A DNA stretch of 64,000 bases, from positions 744,001 to 808,000 of the forward strand of contig NZ_JACHMW010000001.1 in assembly GCF_014205115.1 (NCBI RefSeq). The letters are read 5' to 3'. Positions 55,710-64,000 of this stretch are shown piece by piece. The notes under the pieces are model-generated. The model was not told the DNA's origin. It was given only the letters and a program-made list of their open reading frames with translations, and did not search any database. This stretch comes from Micrococcus endophyticus. Its GTDB lineage: Bacteria; Actinomycetota; Actinomycetes; Actinomycetales; Micrococcaceae. Every line of letters begins with the position of its first letter. Position 1 is the first letter of the stretch. The position numbers and the translations under genes were made by a program.

Positions 55710-56948
55710 TCAGAGCGCGGCGATGCGCAGCTCGTCCTCCATGACGGCGGTGAGCTCGTCCTCGACGTCGCGGACGCCGATCTTCTGGATGATCTCGTTG
55801 AGGAAGCCGCGCACGATCAGGCGGCGGGCCTCGGTCTCCGAGATGCCGCGGGCCATCAGGTAGAACAGCTGGGTCTCGTCGAAGCGGCCCGTCGCCGAGG
55901 CGTGGCCCGCCCCCTCGATCACGCCGGTCTCGATCTCCAGGTTCGGCACCGAGTCGGCGCGCGCCCCGTCGGAGAGCAGCAGGTTCTGGTTCTTCTCGTA
56001 CGTGTCCGTGCCCTCGGCCTCCTTGCGGATGAGCACGTCGCCCACCCACACGGTGCGGGCGTCGGCCCCCTGCAGGGCGCCCTTGTAGAGCACGTTCGAG
56101 ACGCAGCGCGGCTGGTTGTGGTCCACGAACAGCCGGTTCTCCAGGTGCTGGCCGGCGTCGGCGAAGTACAGGCCGTACATCTCGGCCTCGCCGCGCTCGG
56201 CGGCGAACCGCGAGGTCGGGGTCAGGCGCACCACGGAGCCGCCGTGCGAGACGGCCACGTGCTTGAACCGCGCGTTCGTGGCCACGGAGGCCTGCTGGGC
56301 GGACACGTGCACGGCGTCGTCCTCCCACGCCTGCAGCGAGACCACGTTGAGGCGGGCGTCGCGGCGCACGTCGAACTCGACGTTCTGGGCCAGCACGGCG
56401 GTTCCGCGGTGGGCGAGCACGACGTCGGCCTGGGCGTTCTCCTCGACGATCACGGTCAGGTGCATCGCGGCCGGCTCGGCGGAGGAGCCGACGACGTCGA
56501 TGCGCACCGGCTCGGCGACCTCGCCGGAGACGGTGACCACGGTGGCCTGGGCCACGGAGTTCCAGGCGGCCGCGGACACCCGGTCGTCCGGGGTGAGGAC
56601 CGAGCCGACGCGGGCGTCGTCCCGGGCCACGGTCTCCACGCGCACGCCGACCTGCTCGGCCACGGTCACGGACGGGGCGGCGCCGGTGAGGCGGGCGTCG
56701 TCGCCCTCGGGCAGGTGCAGCCCGCCGAGGCGCTTGAGCGGGGTGAAGCGCCAGTCCTCCTCGCGCCCGGTGAGCACGGGGAAGTCGGCCAGCTCGTAGG
56801 AGCTGACGCGGTCGGCGCGGGACCCGGCGGCGTTACGCTCGGGCGCGCCGGCGCGCGGGGACGACGTCTGGGCCACGGTGAGCTTCTCGCCCTCCTCGCC
56901 CATGCCGGGGATCATGCTGCCCTGGGTGTTCTCCACGGTGTCGGTCAT
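55710..56948 (-). CDS. sufD: Fe-S cluster assembly protein SufD
   Basis: A 412-residue member of the SufB/SufD beta-helix family. Visible are the N-terminal helical part with SYELADFPVLTGREEDWRFTPLKRLGG, a beta-helix core with VIVEENAQADVVLAHRG, and the C-terminal conserved block LEIETGVIEGAGHASATGRFDETQLFYLMARGISETEARRLIVRGFLNEI. The His of EGAGHA is the conserved SufD residue implicated in cluster assembly. It starts 1 base after sufB. Partner of SufB and SufC in the scaffold. Confidence 0.96.
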   Translation of the reverse strand: MTDTVENTQGSMIPGMGEEGEKLTVAQTSSPRAGAPERNAAGSRADRVSSYELADFPVLTGREEDWRFTPLKRLGGLHLPEGDDARLTGAAPSVTVAEQVGVRVETVARDDARVGSVLTPDDRVSAAAWNSVAQATVVTVSGEVAEPVRIDVVGSSAEPAAMHLTVIVEENAQADVVLAHRGTAVLAQNVEFDVRRDARLNVVSLQAWEDDAVHVSAQQASVATNARFKHVAVSHGGSVVRLTPTSRFAAERGEAEMYGLYFADAGQHLENRLFVDHNQPRCVSNVLYKGALQGADARTVWVGDVLIRKEAEGTDTYEKNQNLLLSDGARADSVPNLEIETGVIEGAGHASATGRFDETQLFYLMARGISETEARRLIVRGFLNEIIQKIGVRDVEDELTAVMEDELRIAAL

Positions 56949-56949
56949 G

Positions 56950-58422
56950 TCAGCCCACCGATCCTTCCATCTGCAGTTCGATCAGCTTGTTGAGCTCGAG
57001 GGCGTACTCCATGGGCAGCTCGCGCGCGATCGGCTCGATGAAGCCGCGCACGATCATGGCCATGGCCTCGTCCTCGGAGAGGCCGCGGCTCATCAGGTAG
57101 AAGAGCTGCTCCTCGGACACCTTGGAGACGGTGGCCTCGTGGCCGAGGGTCACGTCGTCCTCGCGGATGTCGATGTAGGGGTACGTGTCCGAGCGGGACA
57201 CGGTGTCCACCAGCAGGGCGTCGCAGACCACGGAGTTGGCCGAGTTCTTGGCGCCCTCGGTCACCTGCACGAGGCCGCGGTAGGCGGCGCGGCCGCCGTT
57301 GCGGGCCACGGACTTGGACACGATGGAGCTCGAGGTGTTCGGCGCCATGTGGACCATCTTGGAGCCGGTGTCCTGGTGCTGGTCCTTGCCCGCGAACGCC
57401 ACGGAGAGGGTCTCGCCGGTGGCGTGCTCGCCGGTGAGGTACACGGCGGGGTACTTCATGGTCACCTTGGAGCCGATGTTGCCGTCGACCCACTCCATGG
57501 TGCCGCCGGACTCGACGACGGCGCGCTTGGTCACGAGGTTGTACACGTTCGTGGACCAGTTCTGGATGGTGGTGTAGCGCACACGGGCGTTCTTCTTCAC
57601 CACGATCTCCACGACCGCGGAGTGCAGCGAGTCGGAGTTGTAGATCGGGGCGGTGCAGCCCTCGATGTAGTGGACGTAGGAGTCCTCGTCCGCGATGATC
57701 AGCGTCCGCTCGAACTGGCCCATGTTCTCCGTGTTGATGCGGAAGTAGGCCTGGAGCGGGATCTCCACGTGCACGCCCTTGGGCACGTACACGAAGGAGC
57801 CGCCGGACCACACGGCCGTGTTCAGGGAGGCGAACTTGTTGTCGCCCACCGGGATCACGGTGCCGAAGTACTCCTCGAAGATCTCGGGGTGCTCCTTGAG
57901 GGCGGTGTCCGTGTCCAGGAACACGACGCCCTGCTCCTCCAGGTCCTCGCGGATCTGGTGGTAGACGACCTCGGACTCGTACTGGGCGGCGACGCCGGCC
58001 ACGAGGCGCTCGCGCTCGGCCTCGGGGATGCCGAGGCGCTCGTAGGTGTTGCGGATGTCCTCGGGCAGGTCCTCCCAGGTCTTGGCCTGGCCCTCGGTGG
58101 AGCGAACGAAGTACTTGATGTTGTCGAAGTCGATCCCGGACAGGTCCGGGCCCCACGCGGGCATCGGCTTGCGCTCGAAGTACTTGAGCGCCTTCAGGCG
58201 CAGGTTCCGCATCCACTCCGGTTCGTCCTTCTTGCCGGAGATGTCGCGGACGACGTCCTCGTTGAGGCCACGGACGGCCTTCTCGCCCGCCGCGTCGGAG
58301 TCGGCCCAGCCGTACTGGTAGGCGCCGATGGCGTTCAGTTCGGGGTTCTTGTCGAGGATCTCCTGGATCACGCCGGGGTCGGCGTTCTCCACGGGGTCCC
58401 GCTGGACGATCTGGTCAGTCAT
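56950..58422 (-). CDS. sufB: Fe-S cluster assembly scaffold SufB
   Basis: A 490-residue core scaffold on which Fe-S clusters form. Visible are [50 protein letters not shown], and the cluster/sulfur-accepting Cys region [41 protein letters not shown] and the C-terminal [37 protein letters not shown] follow. No intein is present, unlike many mycobacterial sufB genes. ATG 58422 has a GAGAGG site. Second gene after sufR. Confidence 0.97.
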   Translation of the reverse strand: MTDQIVQRDPVENADPGVIQEILDKNPELNAIGAYQYGWADSDAAGEKAVRGLNEDVVRDISGKKDEPEWMRNLRLKALKYFERKPMPAWGPDLSGIDFDNIKYFVRSTEGQAKTWEDLPEDIRNTYERLGIPEAERERLVAGVAAQYESEVVYHQIREDLEEQGVVFLDTDTALKEHPEIFEEYFGTVIPVGDNKFASLNTAVWSGGSFVYVPKGVHVEIPLQAYFRINTENMGQFERTLIIADEDSYVHYIEGCTAPIYNSDSLHSAVVEIVVKKNARVRYTTIQNWSTNVYNLVTKRAVVESGGTMEWVDGNIGSKVTMKYPAVYLTGEHATGETLSVAFAGKDQHQDTGSKMVHMAPNTSSSIVSKSVARNGGRAAYRGLVQVTEGAKNSANSVVCDALLVDTVSRSDTYPYIDIREDDVTLGHEATVSKVSEEQLFYLMSRGLSEDEAMAMIVRGFIEPIARELPMEYALELNKLIELQMEGSVG

Positions 58423-58498
58423 CTCAGCCTCTCTCGTTGTCACTGCGGTCGATGTCGGTCTGGGTGGTCTCGGGGAGCCGGGGCGGGGCCCGCGCGGC

Positions 58499-59191
58499 TC
58501 AGTCTCGGCCCAGCGGCACGTGCGTGGTGCACACGTGGGCGCCGGCGGCGAGGGTGGACAGGCGGCGCACGTCCACCTGCAGCAGGCGGGCGAACAGCTC
58601 GGTCTCCTCTTCACAGAACTGCGGATGGCGCGCCGGGATTCCCTGGAAGGGGCAGTGGCCCTGGCACACCTGGTCGGCGCGCAGGGTGGGCGCCAGGCCC
58701 GCGCCGAAGTGGCGCAGCGTTCCGGCGAAGCCGGCGTCGTCCAGCACCGAGGCCAGGATGCGGGTGCGCTCCTGGAGCTCGGTGTCCCGGCCGTCGACGG
58801 CGGCGGCGAACCGCTCCTCCACGTCACGGAACGCGCGGCGGGCGGTGCGGCGGACCTCCTCGTCCCCGCCGAGCTCCTCGAGCCGGGCTAGGGAGTGCAG
58901 GGCCACGGCGAGGTGGTCCTTGGGCAGGTGCTCCTGGGCGTGGGAGGTCACGACGTAGCGGCGGGAGGGCCGGCCGGCCCCGCGCGCCGAGGTGACCCGC
59001 TTGACCTCCACGAGGGCGTCCTCCTCGAGGGCGTCCAGGTGACGTCGGACGGCCGCGGCCGTCAGCTCCAGCTCCCTGCCGATCTCCGCCGCGCTCACCG
59101 GTCCCCGGGTGAGGACCAGCTGGAGGACGCGCTCGCGCGTGCCCTCGGCGGGCGCCGGGGCGGCACGATGCGAAGGCAGGTCGGAATACAC
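58499..59191 (-). CDS. sufR: SufR-type Fe-S-sensing ArsR/DeoR-like repressor of the suf operon
   Basis: A 230-residue winged-helix regulator. The HTH is in [46 protein letters not shown], with the wing [13 protein letters not shown]. The C-terminal cysteine set [22 protein letters not shown] supplies three Cys expected to hold a [4Fe-4S] cluster, with which SufR represses suf. GTG 59191 (or GTG 59194) is the start: the promoter CATTAT lies only a few bases upstream, so the message is leaderless. It heads sufR-B-D-C-T and lies 76 bases before sufB. Confidence 0.93.
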   Translation of the reverse strand: MYSDLPSHRAAPAPAEGTRERVLQLVLTRGPVSAAEIGRELELTAAAVRRHLDALEEDALVEVKRVTSARGAGRPSRRYVVTSHAQEHLPKDHLAVALHSLARLEELGGDEEVRRTARRAFRDVEERFAAAVDGRDTELQERTRILASVLDDAGFAGTLRHFGAGLAPTLRADQVCQGHCPFQGIPARHPQFCEEETELFARLLQVDVRRLSTLAAGAHVCTTHVPLGRD

Positions 59192-59197
59192 CACGCC

Positions 59198-59227
59198 ATA
59201 ATGACCTATTGATCTGGAACCGTTCAA
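59198..59227 (-). promoter_or_regulatory. suf operon promoter with possible SufR operator
   Basis: Minus-strand TTGAAC (59222-59227) and CATTAT (59198-59203) with an 18-base spacer; transcription would start at about the GTG start codon. A small palindrome GAAC-C-GTTC (59217-59225) overlaps the -35 and could be part of a repressor site. Confidence 0.6.
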
Positions 59228-59324
59228 GTGAGGCACGCCTGTCCTGGCGCGGACCCCGGCGTGGCCTCCGTCACCCCCGGCCGAGGGCGCCGTCGTCGGC
59301 CCGTCTGCGCGCGGGGCCCGGGCC

Positions 59325-59330
59325 TAGACT
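59325..59330 (+). promoter_or_regulatory. Leaderless -10 box for the ABC exporter genes
   Basis: TAGACT lies 3 bases before ATG 59334 and 6 before GTG 59337. The spacing seen elsewhere favours GTG 59337 as the true start. Confidence 0.55.
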
Positions 59331-59333
59331 GGG

Positions 59334-60302
59334 ATGGTGCCCCGACCTGTCCTGACCCCGGATCCCGCACCGCGCGACGAGCCCGTCCTGCGCCTGCGCG
59401 ACGTCCACCGGAGCCTCGGCCGCGGCCGCGCGCGCACCCCCGTCCTGCGCGGCGTGGACCTCACGGCCCGCGCCGGCGCCGTCACCGTGCTGCTCGGCCC
59501 CAACGGCGCCGGCAAGTCCACCACGCTCGGCCTCTGCCACGGCATGGACCGCCCCGACGCCGGCGCCGTCCGGGTGTTCGGCGCGGACCCCTGGCGCGCG
59601 CCCGCGGACCTGCGCGCCCGCATCGGCGTGATGTGGCAGGAGGGCGGCCTGCCGCCCTCGGTGCCCGCCCGCCGGTTCGTGGGCCACGTGGCCTCCCTCT
59701 ACCGGGACCCGATGCCCGTGGAGCCGCTGCTCGAGCGCCTGCTGATCGCCGACGTCGCCGGCCGGCCCCTGCGCCGGCTCTCCGGTGGCCAGCGCCAGCG
59801 GGTCGCCCTCGCCGCGGCCCTCGTGGGCCGCCCGGACATGCTGTTCCTGGACGAGCCCACCGCGGGCCTGGACCCCGAGACCCGCCCCGTGGTGCACGAG
59901 GTGGTCCGGGAGCAGACGGCGCGCGGCGCCGCCGTCCTCCTGACCACCCACCTGCTCGACGACGCCGAGCGGCTCGCGGACGACGTCGCCATCCTGCGCG
60001 CCGGCCGCGTGGTCCGCGCCGGCTCGCTCGCCGACCTGACCCGCGTGGCCGAGGGCGACGTGGTGGACGTGGACTTCGGCGACGCCGCCCCCGAGGCCGT
60101 GCGCGCCTGGGCGGACGCCCTCCCCGAGCCGCTGCGGGCCGCCGGCCTCGCCGAGCCCGCCCGCCTGCGGGTGGCCGGCGTCCACGGGCCCGCCGAGCTC
60201 GCCGCACTCGCCGCGAGCTGGCACCGCCACGCCCTGATGCCCACCCGCTTCGAGCGCGCCGGACTGCGCCTCGAGCAGATCCTCCGGGAGACCGCCGCAT
60301 GA
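59334..60302 (+). CDS. ABC transporter ATP-binding protein (exporter type)
   Basis: A 322-residue nucleotide-binding subunit. Visible are Walker A LLGPNGAGKSTTLGL, Q-loop MWQEGGLPPSV, signature RLSGGQRQRVALAAAL, Walker B MLFLDEPTAGLDPET and H-loop LTTHLLDDAERLADD. The C-terminal extension (about 225-322) is usual for DrrA/CcmA-type ATPases. With the overlapping permease gene it forms a two-component exporter. Substrate unknown. It is divergent from sufR and precedes ctaA, as similar ABC pairs do in other actinobacteria, possibly linked to heme or oxidase biogenesis (inference). GTG 59337 may be the true start. Confidence 0.9.
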   Translation: MVPRPVLTPDPAPRDEPVLRLRDVHRSLGRGRARTPVLRGVDLTARAGAVTVLLGPNGAGKSTTLGLCHGMDRPDAGAVRVFGADPWRAPADLRARIGVMWQEGGLPPSVPARRFVGHVASLYRDPMPVEPLLERLLIADVAGRPLRRLSGGQRQRVALAAALVGRPDMLFLDEPTAGLDPETRPVVHEVVREQTARGAAVLLTTHLLDDAERLADDVAILRAGRVVRAGSLADLTRVAEGDVVDVDFGDAAPEAVRAWADALPEPLRAAGLAEPARLRVAGVHGPAELAALAASWHRHALMPTRFERAGLRLEQILRETAA

Positions 60303-61117
60303 GCCCCCCCACCGCCCCCGGCTCCGCCGCGCAGCACGCCGCCGAGCCCCGCACCGCCGGGCAGGTCCCTGCGTCGGGCACCGCCCCCCACGCCGGGGCC
60401 GCCCCGCTGGCCACCCGCGTGCTGCGCCAGGCCGCCTACGAGACCGGCACCGCTCTGCGCAACGGCGAGCAGCTGCTCGTCACGGTGGTCCTGCCGCTGC
60501 TCGCCCTGGTGGGCGTGCACGTCACCGGCCTGCTGGACGAGCCCGGCCGCTCCGGCCTCGACGTGGCCGTCCCGGGCGTCCTGGCCCTGGCCGTCATCAG
60601 CTCCGCCTTCACCGCGACGGCGATCGCCACCGGCTTCGAGCGCCGCTACGACGTGCTCGCCGCCCTCGCCACGACGCCGCTGGGCACGCTCGGCCTCGTG
60701 GCCGGCAAGGCCCTGTCCGTGGTCGCCCTGCTGCTGGTGCAGGTCGCCGTGATCGGCGGGGTCGGCCTGGCCCTCGGCTGGCGCCCCGAGGCGGCGGGGA
60801 TCCTGCCCGCCGTCGTCGCCCTCGCCCTCGGCGCGGCCGCCTTCACCGCGCTGGGCCTGCTGCTGGCCGGCACCGCGCGGCCCGAGGCCACCCTCGCGGC
60901 CGCCAACCTGCTGTGGGTGCTCTTCGGCGCCGTCGGCGGCACCGTGTTCCCCTCGCGCGTGCCCGGCGTGGACCTGCTGCCCTCCGGCGCCCTCGGCTCC
61001 GCCCTGCGCGCCGCCCTCGTGGACGGCGCGTGGGCCCCGATCCCCCTGCTCGTGCTCGCCCTGTGGTGCGCCGTGGCCGTGGCCGCGGCGCTCCGCTGGT
61101 TCCGCTGGCGGCCCTGA
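60299..61117 (+). CDS. ABC-2 type transporter permease
   Basis: A 272-residue membrane protein. A low-complexity N-terminus (about 1-38) is followed by about six hydrophobic helices: LLVTVVLPLLALVGVHVTGLL, VLALAVISSAFTATAIATGFE, a glycine/alanine-rich third and fourth, and a last helix VLALWCAVAVAAALRWF. The YDVLAALATTPLGTLGLVAGK loop is typical of ABC-2 permeases. ATG 60299 overlaps the ATPase stop (ATGA), so the subunits are coupled. It is 50 bases upstream of ctaA. Confidence 0.88.
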   Translation: MSPPTAPGSAAQHAAEPRTAGQVPASGTAPHAGAAPLATRVLRQAAYETGTALRNGEQLLVTVVLPLLALVGVHVTGLLDEPGRSGLDVAVPGVLALAVISSAFTATAIATGFERRYDVLAALATTPLGTLGLVAGKALSVVALLLVQVAVIGGVGLALGWRPEAAGILPAVVALALGAAAFTALGLLLAGTARPEATLAAANLLWVLFGAVGGTVFPSRVPGVDLLPSGALGSALRAALVDGAWAPIPLLVLALWCAVAVAAALRWFRWRP

Positions 61118-61166
61118 GCCGCCGGCGCTCCCCGCACCGACCCCACCCGACCACCGGAAGGACATC

Positions 61167-62183
61167 GTGTCCCCCACCCCCACCGAGGCCCGGACCTCGC
61201 AGGCCGGCCTCGCCGCCCGCCTGCCCGACCGCATCACGCGGGGCACCTTCGCCCTGGCGGTGGCGTCCCTGGCCTCCGAGATCGGCATCATCGTGACCGG
61301 CGGCGCCGTCCGCCTGACCGGCTCCGGCCTGGGCTGCCCCACCTGGCCGAAGTGCACCCCGGAGTCGCTCACCAACACGCCCGAGATGGGCATCCACGGC
61401 TACATCGAGTTCGGCAACCGCACGCTCACCTTCGTGCTGGTGGTCATCGCCGCGGCCATGTTCCTGTCCCTGTGGCGCCTGCGCCGCACCCACCGGAGCC
61501 CGTTCTGGCTCTCCGTGGGCCTGCTGGCCGGCATCCCTGCGCAGGCGATCGTCGGCGGCATCGTGGTGCTCACCGAGCTCGACCCGTGGTGGGTGGCCGG
61601 GCACTTCATCGTCTCCTCCGTCATGGTGGCCGTGGCCACGCTGCTCGTGATCCGCATCGGGGCCGAGCGCCGGGCCGGCCGGGCCGGGGTGCGGGTCGTG
61701 GACGGCGTCACCACCGGCGCCTCCCGCGCCGCCGCCTGGGCCACGTTCGCCTTCACCTGGGCGGCCGTCTACCTCGGCACCGTGGTGACCGGCACCGGCC
61801 CGCACGGCGGCGACCCGGACGCCCCGCGCCACGCCTTCGACCCGCTGCTGGTCACCCGCGTGCACGTGATCCCGGTGTACCTGCTCATCGCCGCCGCCCT
61901 CGTGCTGCTGTTCACCGTGCGCCGCGCCGAGGGCGCCTCCCGCCTCCAGCGGGCGGCCGTGCTGCGGCTGCTGCTGGCCATCGCACTCCAGGCGGCCATC
62001 GGCTACACCCAGCACTTCACGGGCCTGCCTGTGGTCCTCGTGATCCTGCACATGCTCGGCTCCGCGCTGCTCGTGGCCGCGGCCACCGAGGTCTGGGACC
62101 GCCAGCGCTCCCGGTACGTCACCGCCGGCCCCGCTGCGCTCCTCGACGCCGACCCCACGCCTGAGACCGCCAACGCGCGCTGA
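61167..62183 (+). CDS. ctaA: Heme A synthase CtaA (COX15 family)
   Basis: An integral membrane enzyme that oxidises the C8 methyl of heme O to a formyl group, making heme A for aa3 oxidases. The 338-residue protein has eight helices. Visible are GGAVRLTGSGLGCPTWPKCTPES with the conserved cysteine pair, HGYIEFGNRTLTF with two key residues (His and Glu), VGGIVVLTELDPWWVAGHF with His, VTGTGPHGGD, RVHVIPVYLL with His, and LHMLGSALLVAA with His. GTG 61167 has a GGAAGGA site. It follows the ABC exporter pair and is convergent with ctaB. Confidence 0.95.
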   Translation: MSPTPTEARTSQAGLAARLPDRITRGTFALAVASLASEIGIIVTGGAVRLTGSGLGCPTWPKCTPESLTNTPEMGIHGYIEFGNRTLTFVLVVIAAAMFLSLWRLRRTHRSPFWLSVGLLAGIPAQAIVGGIVVLTELDPWWVAGHFIVSSVMVAVATLLVIRIGAERRAGRAGVRVVDGVTTGASRAAAWATFAFTWAAVYLGTVVTGTGPHGGDPDAPRHAFDPLLVTRVHVIPVYLLIAAALVLLFTVRRAEGASRLQRAAVLRLLLAIALQAAIGYTQHFTGLPVVLVILHMLGSALLVAAATEVWDRQRSRYVTAGPAALLDADPTPETANAR

Positions 62184-62270
62184 CGTCCCCGCCGGGGGCC
62201 TCGCCGACGCCGCCGGCCCACGCGGGCCGGCCCTCGGACGGGCACGGGCCCGCGGGACTCCCCTACGAGA

Positions 62271-62309
62271 ACGGCCCCGCCACCTCCATCGCGGAGGGGG
62301 CGGGGCCGT
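62271..62309. terminator. Bidirectional terminator between ctaA and ctaB
   Basis: An 11-base perfect outer stem (62271-62281 with 62299-62309), one mismatch, then five inner pairs and a five-base loop. It lies between convergent genes. Confidence 0.8.
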
Positions 62310-62372
62310 CCTCGTCCCGGGGTCCGGGAGAGGTGTCCGTCCTGAGCAGCGGGCGGTGGGGCCGCGGGCGCG

Positions 62373-63356
62373 TCAGGCGCCGAAGCGCATCAGCGGCTCT
62401 CCCACGAACGGGTCGACGGCCAGCGCGATGAACAGCAGCGTGAGGTAGGTGATGGAGAGGTGGAAGACCTTCATGGCCTTGCGGTCCTCGAAGTCCTCGC
62501 GCCGGGCCTGACCGTGCAGCACGTGCGACTCCCATACGAACCAGCCGCCGACCACGAGGGCCACGGAGGTGTAGACGATGCCGGCCCAGCCCATCGGGAC
62601 GAGCAGCAGGGAGCAGACCACGGTGGCCCACGCGTACAGGACGACCTGGTTGGAGACGTGGCGCGCGGAGGCGATGGCGCCGAGCATCGGCACGTCCGCC
62701 TCCTGGTAGTCGCGCTTGTACTTCATGGACAGCGGCCAGTAGTGCGGCGGGGTCCACAGGAAGATCACCGTGAACAGCACGATGGCCGGCCACTCCACGG
62801 TCCCGCGCACGGCGGCCCACGCGATCAGCACGGGGAAGCAGCCCGCGATGCCGCCCCACACGATGTTCTGCTCGGTCCGGCGCTTGAGCACCAGCGAGTA
62901 GACGACCACGTAGAAGAAGATCGCCGCGACGCCCAGGGCGGCGGCCAGCCAGTTGGCGCCGAAGCCGAGGACGAGGATGGAGACCACCGTCTGCACCCAG
63001 GCGAACACGAGGGCCTCGCGCGGGGTGACCTCGCCGGTGACGAGCGGGCGGTTCTCCGTGCGCTTCATCACCCGGTCGATGTCCCGGTCGATGTAGCAGT
63101 TGAACGTGCCGGAGGCGCCGGCGGCCAGCGCGCCGCCCACGAGGGTGGCGGCCATGGTGAGCACGTCCGGGAACCCGCGCTGGGCGAAGATCATGGTGGG
63201 CAGCGTGGTCACGAGCAGCAGCTCGATCACCCGGGGCTTGGTCAGCTCCACGTACGCCCGCACCTTGCGGGACAGGCTCGGCTTGGACCGGTCGACGACG
63301 CCGGGCGGGGCGGTCTCGACGCGGGCGGCGGACGACGACTCCAGGGAGGATGACAT
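62373..63356 (-). CDS. ctaB: Protoheme IX farnesyltransferase (heme O synthase) CtaB
   Basis: A membrane prenyltransferase that converts heme B to heme O, the substrate of CtaA. The 327-residue UbiA-family protein has the first polyprenyl-diphosphate/Mg motif [22 protein letters not shown] and the preceding [18 protein letters not shown]. The second Asp-rich loop region is [25 protein letters not shown]. About nine helices are present. ATG 63356 has a GAGAAG site. It is divergent from transketolase, the usual actinobacterial ctaB/tkt arrangement. Confidence 0.97.
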   Translation of the reverse strand: MSSSLESSSAARVETAPPGVVDRSKPSLSRKVRAYVELTKPRVIELLLVTTLPTMIFAQRGFPDVLTMAATLVGGALAAGASGTFNCYIDRDIDRVMKRTENRPLVTGEVTPREALVFAWVQTVVSILVLGFGANWLAAALGVAAIFFYVVVYSLVLKRRTEQNIVWGGIAGCFPVLIAWAAVRGTVEWPAIVLFTVIFLWTPPHYWPLSMKYKRDYQEADVPMLGAIASARHVSNQVVLYAWATVVCSLLLVPMGWAGIVYTSVALVVGGWFVWESHVLHGQARREDFEDRKAMKVFHLSITYLTLLFIALAVDPFVGEPLMRFGA

Positions 63357-63533
63357 CTGCTTCTCACGGTGGGGGGACGGGGGGACGCCCGTCCCGTGGG
63401 TGTGGGACCGGCGCCGGGCGCGGTCCGCCCGCGGGCGGGCCTGCAGGCCAGTCTACCCGGGCCGGGGCGTCTCCGAGGGGCCGGAGACGACGTCATGGGT
63501 CCCGCGGGGCGGGCCGGACCCGCGCCCCGCCGC

Positions 63534-63539
63534 TAGGCT
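63534..63539 (+). promoter_or_regulatory. Probable -10 box of tkt
   Basis: TAGGCT in the 279-base ctaB/tkt gap would give a leader of about 90 bases before GTG 63636. The rest of the gap shows no gene. Confidence 0.4.
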
Positions 63540-63635
63540 GGGCGGGACGGCCTCTGCGCGCCGCGCCCGCCCGGCGGGCGCGCGGCGCACCGGCCCTGCC
63601 GACCACCGCTCCCGACGCGCCAGGAGAGAACACCC

Positions 63636-64000
63636 GTGACCGACGCCCAGCATCCGTCCACCGCCCCGGCCCTGGACCGCACGGCCCCCGCCCGCGACTT
63701 CGTCTACTCGGAGCAGGACTGCCGGATGGTGGACACCCTGAAGGTCCTCTCCGCCGAGGCGGTGGAGCAGGCCGGCCACGGCCACCCCGGCACGGCGATC
63801 TCCCTGGCCCCCGTGGCCTGGCAGATGTACCAGAACGTGATGCACCTGGACCCGCAGGACGACCGCTGGGAGGGCCGCGACCGCTTCATCCTCTCCGCCG
63901 GCCACGCCTCGCTCATCCAGTACCTGCAGCTGTTCGCCGCCGGCGCCGGGCTCGAGCTCGAGGACATCCGGGCGCTGCGCACCGAGGGCTCCAAGACCCC
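63636..64000 (+). CDS. tkt: Transketolase (3' truncated by window end)
   Basis: The first 121 codons of transketolase, a thiamine-diphosphate enzyme of the pentose phosphate pathway. Visible are MVDTLKVLSAEAVEQAGHGHPGTAISLAPVAWQMYQNVMHLDPQD, with the conserved His of GHPG and the SLAP region, then DRFILSAGHASLIQYLQL, where the GH(A/G)S motif binds ThDP and substrate. Start GTG 63636 has an AGGAGAG site 7 bases upstream. The gene continues beyond the window; no stop is seen. Confidence 0.95.
   Translation, partial: MTDAQHPSTAPALDRTAPARDFVYSEQDCRMVDTLKVLSAEAVEQAGHGHPGTAISLAPVAWQMYQNVMHLDPQDDRWEGRDRFILSAGHASLIQYLQLFAAGAGLELEDIRALRTEGSKT

Overview
The window is very GC-rich, densely packed chromosomal DNA from an actinobacterium. 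Three things point to the Micrococcaceae, most likely a Micrococcus luteus-like organism: pupylation genes, mycothiol genes and glgM/glgC are all present; PafB and PafC are one polypeptide; and the Pup locus has no proteasome genes. This placement is from memory of family patterns, not a database match. There is no prophage, insertion sequence, CRISPR array or rRNA. One tRNA-Leu(GAG) is present, and no gene-free stretch reaches 300 bases.

Layout. 1-2.6 kb: end of an unknown gene, rbpA, a GT2 polyprenol-phosphate mannosyltransferase and a degenerate amidohydrolase. 2.6-19.8 kb: the extended Pup neighbourhood in two minus-strand blocks. One is pup-pafA-FKBP lipoprotein-FKBP-pafBC-tatA-tatC-helY; the other is HAD phosphatase-M50 protease-trmI-mpa-dop. 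A plus-strand pair (endonuclease V-like glycosylase and cyclodeaminase) separates them. prcB/prcA are absent and Mpa lacks its proteasome-docking tail. 19.9-25.1 kb: PAC2 protein, mshC, uppP, two small conserved proteins and an M20 peptidase. 25.25-29 kb: tRNA-Leu, then one 1169-codon frame that joins a complete 4-alpha-glucanotransferase to a complete MshA-type glycosyltransferase. 29-35.6 kb: a fatty-acyl cluster (MaoC hydratase, FabG4-like reductase, thiolase, TetR regulator, acyl-CoA oxidase/dehydrogenase). 35.7-41.2 kb: divergent glgM/glgC, then pepN. 41.2-43.4 kb: a segment bracketed by inverted pairs of a short repeat, holding a frameshifted gene and a lipoate ligase. 43.4-54.3 kb: rpmE2, a SpoU methylase, a TSUP permease, an ABC ATPase, serB, two SDRs (one is fabG), a SURF1 operon, an ABC-F ATPase, a zinc metallopeptidase and a lipoprotein. 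54.5-59.2 kb: sufR-sufB-sufD-sufC-sufT without sufS/sufU. 59.3-64 kb: a two-gene ABC exporter, ctaA, ctaB and the start of transketolase.

Themes. Mycothiol synthesis (MshC and the MshA module), Fe-S assembly, heme A synthesis with SURF1, glycogen/alpha-glucan metabolism, Tat export and pupylation are all represented. A recurring feature is a TANNNT-like -10 box lying 6-8 bases before the start codon with no Shine-Dalgarno sequence. At least fifteen genes show it, which suggests widespread leaderless transcripts and fixes several start codons. The most unusual observations are the MalQ-MshA fusion, the proteasome-free and physically split Pup locus, and the repeat-bracketed 41-43 kb segment.
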